A DNA stretch of 5,183 bases. Source: a bacterium. GTDB lineage: Bacteria > SZUA-79 > Acidulodesulfobacterales > Acidulodesulfobacteraceae. The position numbers were made by a program, and so were the translations under genes. The stretch lies in assembly GCA_021800805.1 (NCBI GenBank), contig JAJYYR010000037.1, forward strand, positions 1 through 5,183, given 5' to 3'. Below the pieces are notes generated by a model. The model was given only the letters and a program-made list of their open reading frames with translations. It was not told the DNA's origin and made no database searches. Positions 1-4,786 of this stretch are shown here, one piece after another (position 1 is the first letter of the stretch; each line of letters opens with the position of its first letter).

Positions 1-312
1 AATAATTACGGTTATTCCGGCTATCAAACTTAAAATAAATTTGAATAAATTTTCCGGACCGACGGAAAACATAACGCCTATGCCGAATAGTATCAAAAAC
101 AATTTAGCAAAATCGGTTAATAGATTGTTGTTCACCGGAAATGGCGCTCCGTATTCCTCCGTATAAAGAAAAAGCAAAATGAATCCGACGAGGTATGACA
201 AAAATATAGCTATAACCAACAGCTTTACATATTCTAATAACGATACAAAACCTATTTTCATATCATTCCTTAACGATGCTAAAAAACTGTTTTCGATTGT
301 TTTGTTCTGCAT
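1..312 (-). CDS. Small multi-pass membrane protein, unknown function, C-terminus cut off by window edge
   Basis: I read this as an open frame of 104 codons beginning with ATG at 310-312 (MQNKTIENSFLASLRND...) and running without a stop through base 1, so the C-terminus lies outside the window. The protein has a short polar N-terminus (about 30 residues) and then hydrophobic segments at roughly residues 31-50, 66-84 and 89-104, as expected of an inner-membrane protein. The first segment contains LSYLVG (38-43) followed by LFLY (47-50), which resembles LSYLAG...LFLY in the 125-aa membrane protein at 3872-4249. The start lies only 5 bases after the stop of the upstream gene, and its ribosome binding site is the G7 tract inside the last codons of that gene, so translational coupling is likely. 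I do not recognise the family. Its position after a hydrophilic partner matches the other membrane genes here. Confidence 0.8.
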   Translation of the reverse strand, partial: MQNKTIENSFLASLRNDMKIGFVSLLEYVKLLVIAIFLSYLVGFILLFLYTEEYGAPFPVNNNLLTDFAKLFLILFGIGVMFSVGPENLFKFILSLIAGITVII

Positions 313-317
313 ATTAT

Positions 318-833
318 TTATCCCCCCCTATTAATTCTAAAAATGTCTTTCCTAATATTTTTATCCAAATGTTTTAATTTTAAAATTTTTTCTTTTTCTT
401 TTCTATCTTTTTCTTTTAATTCTCTTTCTTTTTCTAACTGCTCATTAATAACATCTTTGTGTTGCCATACGAATGCTCTTATAGGAATCCTTATTCTATT
501 GCGCATATCAAACCAATAATTATCTCCGATATACGTTTTATATACCCCTGTGATTATATCTATTATCTTAGAACCGCCTTTATAACTAACGTCGTATATT
601 TTAGTATATGTTTTGGTATTTACTATCGTATAGTTATACATATCGCCGTCATCGTCTTTATCCTGAAAAAACACAATGTCTTTATTAATTATAAAATCGT
701 TTACATCTTTAAACGTTTTAATTTTGCCTGAAAACGGATGTCTCTTTTTATTTATATAACGATATATTTTTGGAATATATTCTATTAATAGAACTCCAAA
801 TATTAGAATTGCTACGCCGTATATTGGTGACAT
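318..833 (-). CDS. Hypothetical protein with N-terminal membrane anchor and charged C-terminal helix, paralogue of the 123-aa protein
   Basis: 171 residues. GGAGG at 839-843, 5 bases before the ATG, supports the start. Residues 3-19 form one hydrophobic segment, followed by positive residues (KIYRYINKKR), so the rest is probably cytoplasmic. Three blocks match the 123-aa protein at 4284-4655: IKTFKDVNDF (38-47), IGDNYWF (102-108) and IRAFVWQHKDVINEQL (118-133). After the last block comes a highly charged Lys/Glu stretch (about 134-165) that is likely a long helix or coiled coil. An acidic DKDDDG stretch (58-63) has the DxDxDG pattern of a calcium loop, but the paralogue lacks it and the usual acidic twelfth position is a Thr. 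The gene follows rtcB by 59 bases and is followed after 5 bases by a membrane protein gene. The family is not recognised, and no enzyme motif is visible. Confidence 0.85.
   Translation of the reverse strand: MSPIYGVAILIFGVLLIEYIPKIYRYINKKRHPFSGKIKTFKDVNDFIINKDIVFFQDKDDDGDMYNYTIVNTKTYTKIYDVSYKGGSKIIDIITGVYKTYIGDNYWFDMRNRIRIPIRAFVWQHKDVINEQLEKERELKEKDRKEKEKILKLKHLDKNIRKDIFRINRGG
322..328 (-). promoter_or_regulatory. G7 ribosome binding site embedded in the end of the upstream gene
   Basis: On the minus strand the sequence reads AGG GGG GGA TAA, then five bases, then ATG. The G7 run encodes the terminal Gly-Gly of the 171-aa protein and is also the only purine-rich site upstream of the membrane gene starting at 312. 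A stop-to-start gap of 5 bases suggests that translation of the second gene depends on ribosomes finishing the first. It is a G-rich variant of the GGAGG sites used elsewhere in the window. Confidence 0.6.
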
Positions 834-892
834 TTATACCTCCAGCTTTTTTGTAAAATTAATTTTATTTTTAGGTATGTTTGAGTCTGCCC

Positions 893-1978
893 TCATCCTT
901 TGATGTTAATTATGGGTATAAATTTATCTACTACTTCTATATTTTTGCCATTCTGCGCATTTATAACATCTTCCAAATTTTTATAAGCGAATGGCGATTC
1001 GTCAAGCGTTTCTCTATCTACTTTAGCAAAAATTCCGCTCATTACGAATTTAAAATCATTTATATCTATCGTCTTTTTAGCCTTACCTCTGCTCATAACC
1101 CTGCCTGCTCCGTGAGATGCGGAATTAAGATAGTCGTTATTGCCGAGTCCTTTGACTATATAAACCCCGTCTCTCATATTTCCGGGGATTATCCCCATTT
1201 CGTCTTTTTCGGCGGATATCGCTCCTTTGCGATGCAATATACCGTCCTGCGTAATAACAGCATGATTATGATTTTTATTAATAAAATCATACATAAAAAC
1301 GCTGATATCAAGTTTTAATATATTTAATACTATCTGCATTATTTTCTTTCTATTCTCCAAGGCAAACTCAAGGCAGTAATTCATATCCTCTAAGTATGCC
1401 TGTCCTAATTCTGAATTTATATCGAACATCCGCCCTTTTTTCATATAAAATTCGGCGACGGTATGCCCTGCGTTTCTGGACCCGGAGTGGACGGTTATTC
1501 CTATTTCGTTTTTATCATTAATGCCTATTTCTATAAAATGGTTACCTCCGCCCAATGTCGCATATTGCATGTTTATCTTATTCCTTACCGTTTCAGTTAA
1601 TTGCTTATCGCCGGATGCGGACGTAAACTCCTGTTTAATATAGCATGCCGGCTTGGACAGAGAATTAAATCCTACGGGAATTTGTTTATATATTTCGTTG
1701 AATACGTAATCCCTAAACTCATCATAATCTTTATCTGTCTTATCTAATAAGACCTTAGTATTTATATGAGATACGCCGCAGCCTATATCGTAACCGACGA
1801 ATGACGGCGATATTTGATTATCCAGCAAAGCGACCCCGCCGATAGGCATATCGTAACCGGCATGAACGTCTGGCATTATAGCAAACGATTTTAAACAGTC
1901 TAAACTTTCGATATTTTTTATTTGATTATGCGCTTCCGACTCGATACTTTCTTTTGGAATACCGTAAAATGTCTGCAT
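893..1978 (-). CDS. rtcB: RtcB-type tRNA-splicing/RNA repair ligase (GTP-dependent, 3'-phosphate to 5'-OH)
   Basis: 361 residues. RtcB seals RNA ends bearing a 2',3'-cyclic phosphate or 3'-phosphate to a 5'-OH, using GTP and Mn2+ through a guanylylated histidine, in the cytoplasm. All signature motifs are present in order: PDVHAG (36-41), GYDIGCGV with metal ligands Asp64 and Cys67 (62-69), LGGGNHF (142-148), HSGSRN with His164 (164-169), NHNHA with probable ligand His237 (236-240), HRKGA (249-253), IPGNMRDG (264-271) and SHGAGRVMSR with nucleophile His289 (288-297). The protein ends in a Lys-Gly dipeptide, like the archaeal enzymes whose C-terminal Lys helps bind GTP. At 361 residues it is shorter than E. 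coli RtcB (about 408) and archaeal RtcB (about 480), but no motif is missing, so it should be active. GNMRDG replaces the common GSMG, which I believe is a bacterial subgroup variant. GGAG at 1987-1990 lies 8 bases before the ATG. No archease, RtcA or RtcR gene is in the window. Confidence 0.97.
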   Translation of the reverse strand: MQTFYGIPKESIESEAHNQIKNIESLDCLKSFAIMPDVHAGYDMPIGGVALLDNQISPSFVGYDIGCGVSHINTKVLLDKTDKDYDEFRDYVFNEIYKQIPVGFNSLSKPACYIKQEFTSASGDKQLTETVRNKINMQYATLGGGNHFIEIGINDKNEIGITVHSGSRNAGHTVAEFYMKKGRMFDINSELGQAYLEDMNYCLEFALENRKKIMQIVLNILKLDISVFMYDFINKNHNHAVITQDGILHRKGAISAEKDEMGIIPGNMRDGVYIVKGLGNNDYLNSASHGAGRVMSRGKAKKTIDINDFKFVMSGIFAKVDRETLDESPFAYKNLEDVINAQNGKNIEVVDKFIPIINIKG

Positions 1979-2041
1979 TTTTTATTCTCCATATTTAGTT
2001 ATATAAAAATCTTTACTACATATATAGCGAAGTTAATCTTT

Positions 2042-2530
2042 CTACAACCTAACCAACGACTCTTTAGCTTTATTTATTAATCGAAAAAGTTTCGTAAAAT
2101 TTTCTACAATAAAATCGTATATATTATTAATTAACTTTCGTTCTTCTATCAAACACAAGATATTTTCAATTCCTGACGGATTTTCACAGTTAAGAACTAT
2201 ATATTCTCTGTCATCGAGAAAGTATAGCAACTCTGACAATAGATATTCTATTGCAAACAGCATAAGCGATAATAAAGCGATAAGTATAGGTAATATCGTA
2301 AACTCCGCTATTGCTCCGACAAATATCATATCAATTATTTCTAATATTAATAAAATTCCATTGTTTGCATAATGCATAGCATGATGATTAATGCATGCAA
2401 GAAAAAAGAAAAAAAACTTACCAATCGCAAAAGTAATAAATAAAAAGGGCGTTAATAAAATAGTAAAAATAATAGCTTTAAAAAGAAATTTTAAACTGTC
2501 TTTTAAAATTTTAAAATAATTGATAATCAT
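2042..2530 (-). CDS. Small multi-pass membrane protein, unknown function (162 aa)
   Basis: I place the start at ATG 2528-2530 (MIINYFKILKDSLKF...), because GGGGG lies 4 bases upstream and this ATG is 13 bases after the stop of the previous gene. The frame stays open up to an ATG at 2591-2593 (183 aa), but that start would overlap the previous gene by 50 bases. Hydrophobic segments fall at about 17-46 (including five Phe in a row at 39-43), 59-78 and 79-99, so two to three membrane spans are expected. A His-rich loop with His49, His50 and His53 lies between the first two. The last 60 residues are polar and probably cytoplasmic, with likely helices (about 117-158). It follows a hydrophilic gene directly, as do the other membrane genes here, and rtcB follows after 63 bases. 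Its size and layout resemble the 120- and 125-aa proteins, but I see no convincing alignment. The family is not recognised. Confidence 0.8.
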   Translation of the reverse strand: MIINYFKILKDSLKFLFKAIIFTILLTPFLFITFAIGKFFFFFLACINHHAMHYANNGILLILEIIDMIFVGAIAEFTILPILIALLSLMLFAIEYLLSELLYFLDDREYIVLNCENPSGIENILCLIEERKLINNIYDFIVENFTKLFRLINKAKESLVRL

Positions 2531-2534
2531 AAAT

Positions 2535-2539
2535 CCCCC
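2535..2539 (-). promoter_or_regulatory. Ribosome binding site GGGGG deciding the start at 2530
   Basis: The minus strand reads GCGGGGGATTTATG, placing a G5 site 4 bases before the ATG at 2528-2530. The in-frame ATGs at 2552-2554, 2561-2563, 2570-2572 and 2591-2593 lie inside the preceding gene, and none has an equally good site in front of it. The G-rich type is the same as at 322-328. Confidence 0.5.
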
Positions 2540-2543
2540 GCTA

Positions 2544-2855
2544 TTATCCAGCATATCTATCATAATATCCATTAAAACATTTCCCAAATACACGATTCAT
2601 GCGCTTAAAAATTTTTTCGTCGTAAAACATCGAATAACCTTTTAAGTTAGCGACAGCACGATCTTCGGCATCCTCGCGAGACGGTATTTTATATTTCGAC
2701 ATCATCCATGAAACATAATCTTTAAAATATTTTTCTGCGTCTGTCTTATTGTCTATTTCCATTGCAGGACCTAATACGGAACGGTTTGTCATATCTCCGG
2801 GATTAAAAACTATCTTTCTCTTCTTACTCCAGAATCTGTCAAAATTTTTAAACAT
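2544..2855 (-). CDS. Hypothetical hydrophilic protein (103 aa)
   Basis: The start is supported by GGAGG at 2862-2866, 6 bases before the ATG. The protein is basic and hydrophilic with no membrane segment or signal peptide. It opens with an aromatic/basic stretch (FKNFDRFWSKKRK), followed by a probably non-helical part (16-36). A likely helical part follows, containing YFKDYVSWMMSKYKIPSRED (43-62), and it ends in KIFKRMNRVFGKCFNGYYDR, rich in Lys, Arg and Tyr. The stop is 13 bases before the start of the 162-aa membrane protein, so the two are probably co-translated. I do not recognise the family and see no catalytic or metal-binding motif. The size and charge would suit a small nucleic-acid- or membrane-partner-binding protein, but that is a guess. 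Confidence 0.8.
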   Translation of the reverse strand: MFKNFDRFWSKKRKIVFNPGDMTNRSVLGPAMEIDNKTDAEKYFKDYVSWMMSKYKIPSREDAEDRAVANLKGYSMFYDEKIFKRMNRVFGKCFNGYYDRYAG

Positions 2856-2888
2856 CTAAAACCTCCATTATTTAGTTTTATTTGTATT

Positions 2889-3251
2889 CTAATCAAAAGG
2901 ATGCCAAGCATACCTTAATATTTTTTCAAAAAAACCATATTTTTTATTATTATTATCTGTAAATTCTATAATATTTCTTTTCCACAAAAAGTTTACTATT
3001 AAAGATAAAATAATCATGGCAATTATATATAATAGTAATGCAAACATAAACAATGCTATAAGCAATGCAGCTCCTAATAACGGTGTATTGAAATATGAAT
3101 ACCGCGAAGCATGAAAATGGCTAAAAACATGAATATTTCTAACTGTATATCCTATTCCAAATAAGATAAGATAAATTAATATAGAACTTAAAGTAAATAT
3201 AAATAATTTATTAATTAACTTACGCAAATTTTCAACATTTAAAGAAACCAT
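2889..3251 (-). CDS. Small membrane protein, unknown function, related to the 125-aa membrane protein
   Basis: 120 residues, starting at an ATG 4 bases after GGAGG. Hydrophobic segments at about 16-36 and 58-89 (the second long enough for two spans) are separated by a polar, aromatic and His-containing loop (IHVFSHFHASRYSYF, 40-54). The C-terminal 30 residues are polar. Several features match the 125-aa protein at 3872-4249. Both open with MV and an Asn at residue 5, both have the same order of segments, and both have a tail of the form FT-(polar)-FxEKxL (FT at 97-98, FFEKIL at 107-112). The leader and first codon pair are also alike (GGAGGTTTTATGGT in both). The gene follows the 176-aa gene after 27 bases and precedes the 103-aa gene by 33 bases. 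No known family is recognised. Confidence 0.82.
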   Translation of the reverse strand: MVSLNVENLRKLINKLFIFTLSSILIYLILFGIGYTVRNIHVFSHFHASRYSYFNTPLLGAALLIALFMFALLLYIIAMIILSLIVNFLWKRNIIEFTDNNNKKYGFFEKILRYAWHPFD

Positions 3252-3260
3252 AAAACCTCC

Positions 3261-3278
3261 AATAATTTTAAAATTATT
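3261..3278. repeat. Perfect 18-bp AT-only palindrome between two genes
   Basis: AATAATTTTAAAATTATT reads the same on both strands and fills the gap between the stop of the 176-aa gene (3279) and the GGAGG of the 120-aa gene. It could form a weak hairpin in RNA just before that ribosome binding site. Because the region is very AT-rich, a palindrome of this length can arise by chance, so no function is claimed. Confidence 0.4.
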
Positions 3279-3809
3279 CTATATTTTCTCCGTTAGTCTA
3301 ATGACTGATTCCCAAATATTGGTTTCGGGATAGTTTTTTTTAATTTCTATTAATTCGTTTAACGATCTGGGCAATAGGTTTATTAAATCTTCATATTCAT
3401 TTACCGTTATTTTTTCTTTAAGATATTTCCAGCTCAAATCATTAAAATAGTTATGAACTTCTTCTACCGATTCATGCCATACGCTGTTTGCGTCGGTAAT
3501 TAAAGCTTCTGGTAATTTCGATAACATATTTTCTAAATTTATCAGCAGTTCGGTTGCGTTCAGTCCATATGATACGGGCATCCACGGAATAGATGTATAT
3601 GCTTGCGTAGCCATGGCTATAAAATCTCCGTAGTCGTTTGACATTTCTTCTAATGTTTGAAAATAAAAGCTGTTTCTGCTTATGGTACACATCATAGGAC
3701 TGGCATAGCGCATATAATACATATGCAATTCATAGCCGTATTTATTTTTTTCGTTTACGAGCATGTTAATGTTTTTAAAAGCTTTATTTAGATATATGCT
3801 GTTTTCCAT
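3279..3809 (-). CDS. Hypothetical soluble protein (176 aa)
   Basis: The start is supported by GGAGG at 3817-3821, 7 bases before the ATG (MENSIYLNKAFKNINMLVNE...). There is no signal peptide or membrane segment. The sequence is acidic and looks mostly helical. Its middle is rich in aromatic residues and Met (YGYELHMYYMRYASPMM, 24-40), then comes a central stretch with SIPWMPVSYG (73-82), and the C-terminal half is charged and helical (about 108-176). I do not recognise the family and see no catalytic motif. An exact copy of the GC-rich hairpin repeat (3833-3852) lies in its leader, 11 bases before the GGAGG, and might affect message stability or translation. It precedes the 120-aa membrane protein by 27 bases, which repeats the hydrophilic-then-membrane order seen across the locus. 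Confidence 0.83.
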   Translation of the reverse strand: MENSIYLNKAFKNINMLVNEKNKYGYELHMYYMRYASPMMCTISRNSFYFQTLEEMSNDYGDFIAMATQAYTSIPWMPVSYGLNATELLINLENMLSKLPEALITDANSVWHESVEEVHNYFNDLSWKYLKEKITVNEYEDLINLLPRSLNELIEIKKNYPETNIWESVIRLTEKI

Positions 3810-3832
3810 TTTAATTCCTCCACACCGAACTA

Positions 3833-3852
3833 CCCCGCCCTTACGGACGGGG
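3833..3852 (-). repeat. GC-rich hairpin repeat, copy 2
   Basis: The minus strand reads CCCCGTCCGTAAGGGCGGGG, identical to the copy at 4739-4758 and in the same orientation. As RNA it folds into an 8-bp stem (one G-U pair) closed by a GUAA loop of the GNRA type. On the plus strand the same stem has a C-A mismatch, so the minus-strand transcript forms the better hairpin. It sits between the 125-aa gene and the 176-aa gene. No T-tract follows, so it is a poor factor-independent terminator. Such GC-rich hairpins resemble those near the ends of IS200/IS605-type elements. Confidence 0.75.
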
Positions 3853-3871
3853 ACTTAAAAGTTGTTTAGTT

Positions 3872-4249
3872 TTATTTATCTTCCTTCCAGTCTATAGACC
3901 CTTTTAACTTTTTTTCGATAAAAGATTCCTTGCCTTTTTCGCCTTTTTCCGTAAAACTAAAAGCTCCTTTGTTATATAAATATTGCAATAAAGCATAGAA
4001 CATCATAAATATTGACAATACCAGCATTATTAAATCAAAAAGAATCAATACGCCAATAACAATATAGGCAAAATCCATGCCGATATTACTTGACAAACGC
4101 AATAAGTTATTTATATTGCGATATAAAAACAACACAAAAACCAACCTGCCCGCCAAATAAGAAAGAATGACGGCAGAAAAGTATAATACTATCTTAAAAA
4201 CTAAACGCAATATCGCGGTAAAAAAGTTTTTAGCGTTAAAAACTACCAT
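3872..4249 (-). CDS. Small membrane protein, unknown function (125 aa)
   Basis: The ATG lies 4 bases after GGAGG. The N-terminus (MVVFNAKNFFTAILR) is amphipathic. A hydrophobic span at about 18-43 contains LSYLAG (29-34) and LFLY (40-43). A polar loop follows (44-57), then a long hydrophobic stretch at 58-90 that can hold one or two spans, and a charged tail (91-125) rich in Lys and Glu (SFTEKGEKGKESFIEKKLK). The LSYLxG...FLY motif is shared with the membrane protein at 1-312, and the tail form FT...FxEKxL is shared with the 120-aa protein at 2889-3251. It follows the 123-aa gene by 34 bases and is probably co-transcribed with it. The pair is bracketed by two identical hairpin repeats. Family and function are unknown. 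Confidence 0.83.
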   Translation of the reverse strand: MVVFNAKNFFTAILRLVFKIVLYFSAVILSYLAGRLVFVLFLYRNINNLLRLSSNIGMDFAYIVIGVLILFDLIMLVLSIFMMFYALLQYLYNKGAFSFTEKGEKGKESFIEKKLKGSIDWKEDK

Positions 4250-4283
4250 AAAACCTCCTAATAACTGCTTTTTTCGGTAAAAA

Positions 4284-4655
4284 CTATTTAAACGTTTTAA
4301 TTTGACTCTCCAACTCTTCTTTCCTTATTCGCTCCCTTTCTTCGCTCTCGGTTCTTTCTTTTCGGCGTTTAAGTTCGGCATTGATGATGTCTCTATTATC
4401 CCAAATATAAGCCCTAATATTCGGTTCATAAAAATAAAAATTATTATCGCCAACGAAATACCTACATCCTATTTTATTTATAATTACTTGGTCAATCCCA
4501 TTGACCCTAGCAATAAAGTACCACGAATCCAACTTTTCAAAATAATGCTTATATCCTTCTAAAAATGCATTAACATCTTCGTATGTCTCGATAGATTCTA
4601 CTATCGGCACATCTTTAATATTTAAAAGCTTTTTAATTTTATAAATAATAGACAT
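4284..4655 (-). CDS. Hypothetical hydrophilic protein, paralogue of the 171-aa protein (123 aa)
   Basis: AGGAGG at 4660-4665, 4 bases before the ATG, supports the start. Three blocks match the 171-aa protein at 318-833: IETYEDVNAF (22-31), VGDNNFYF (68-75) and IRAYIWDNRDIINAEL (80-95). The first shares 6 of 10 residues and the last 8 of 16, in the same order and followed in both by a charged Lys/Arg/Glu helix (here 96-119). Unlike its paralogue, it has no N-terminal membrane anchor, only a short basic start (MSIIYKIKKLLNIKD), and it lacks the acidic insert. The central part (30-75) looks like beta strands rich in aromatic residues. The membrane gene at 3872-4249 follows after 34 bases. The family is not recognised, and there is no obvious active site. 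Confidence 0.85.
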   Translation of the reverse strand: MSIIYKIKKLLNIKDVPIVESIETYEDVNAFLEGYKHYFEKLDSWYFIARVNGIDQVIINKIGCRYFVGDNNFYFYEPNIRAYIWDNRDIINAELKRRKERTESEERERIRKEELESQIKTFK

Positions 4656-4676
4656 TATGCCTCCTATGCACTTTTT

Positions 4677-4706
4677 ATTATCCTATAACATTTTCTTGTC
4701 CGACAA
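4677..4706 (-). promoter_or_regulatory. Candidate sigma70-type promoter for the unknown gene cluster
   Basis: On the minus strand TTGTCG (4701-4706) and GATAAT (4677-4682) are separated by 18 bases and lie in the largest gap of the window, before the 123-aa gene. Transcription would begin very close to its ribosome binding site, at about 4666-4671, leaving a short leader. The -35 box is part of the palindrome at 4696-4714, so a repressor could compete with RNA polymerase. The match is moderate, and in AT-rich DNA such matches are common. Confidence 0.35.
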
Positions 4707-4714
4707 CCGGACAA
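4696..4714. promoter_or_regulatory. Inverted repeat TTGTCCG-N5-CGGACAA, possible operator
   Basis: Two perfect 7-base arms flank the spacer ACAAC. The arms overlap the candidate -35 box. A T8 run follows on the plus strand (4720-4727), so the site could act as a terminator for plus-strand transcription, but no plus-strand gene was found to end here. On the minus strand the bases after the hairpin are GAAAATG, so it is not a terminator for ssb. An operator, or a terminator against antisense transcription, are the two sensible readings. Confidence 0.4.
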
Positions 4715-4738
4715 AATTATTTTTTTTATTACAACAAT

Positions 4739-4758
4739 CCCCGCCCTTACGGACGGGG
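4739..4758 (-). repeat. GC-rich hairpin repeat, copy 1
   Basis: This copy is identical over 20 bases to the one at 3833-3852, and the two lie in direct orientation with the 123-aa and 125-aa genes between them. The minus-strand RNA forms the GUAA-capped 8-bp stem 16 bases beyond the ssb stop codon. Only a weak U-rich stretch (ATTGTTGTAAT) follows, so it could slow or end ssb transcription or protect the 3' end, but it is not a classic terminator. Directly outside each copy the sequence is CTA on the left and TAG on the right, so the outer edges form an inverted repeat of CTACCCCG. Confidence 0.75.
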
Positions 4759-4759
4759 T

Positions 4760-4786
4760 AGCCCTGCTTTTTCTCTAAACAGGGCT
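4760..4786 (-). other. Second hairpin at the end of ssb
   Basis: AGCCCTG (4760-4766) pairs with CAGGGCT (4780-4786) across a 13-base loop that contains the ssb stop codon. It abuts the hairpin at 4739-4758, so two stems could stack in the 3' end of the ssb message. No T-run directly follows. Its role may be transcription end or RNA stability; the pairing itself is seen directly. Confidence 0.5.

Noticed and set aside
881..1318. Open frame of 145 codons on the plus strand
   Set aside because: It is antisense to the end of rtcB, whose motifs fix the coding strand, and it has no convincing ribosome binding site or recognisable product.
2370..2410. Cluster of ATGCAT/TGCATGCA palindromes
   Set aside because: They fall in the codons of the His/Met/Ala-rich loop (INHHAMHYAN) and form only short, bulged stems, so I see no separate function.
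2409..2416. Run of eight A (T8 on the coding strand) as a frameshift or phase-variation site in the 162-aa gene
   Set aside because: The frame is intact and the run encodes Phe within a membrane segment of AT-rich DNA, which explains it well enough.
2531..2593. Upstream starts that would lengthen the 162-aa membrane protein to 183 residues
   Set aside because: They lie inside the previous gene and give a polar leader (MYLGNVLMDIMID) out of character with the rest. The ATG at 2530 has a G5 site at the right distance.
3472..3690. Second minus-strand open frame of 72 codons
   Set aside because: It lies in another frame wholly inside the 176-aa gene, which has a good GGAGG and normal spacing to its neighbours.
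3833..3852. Factor-independent terminator after the 125-aa gene
   Set aside because: The minus strand continues with TAGTTCGGTGTGG and has no T-run, so the hairpin alone does not make a terminator.
3833..4758. Two-repeat CRISPR array
   Set aside because: There are only two copies about 900 bases apart with genes between, no spacers and no cas genes.
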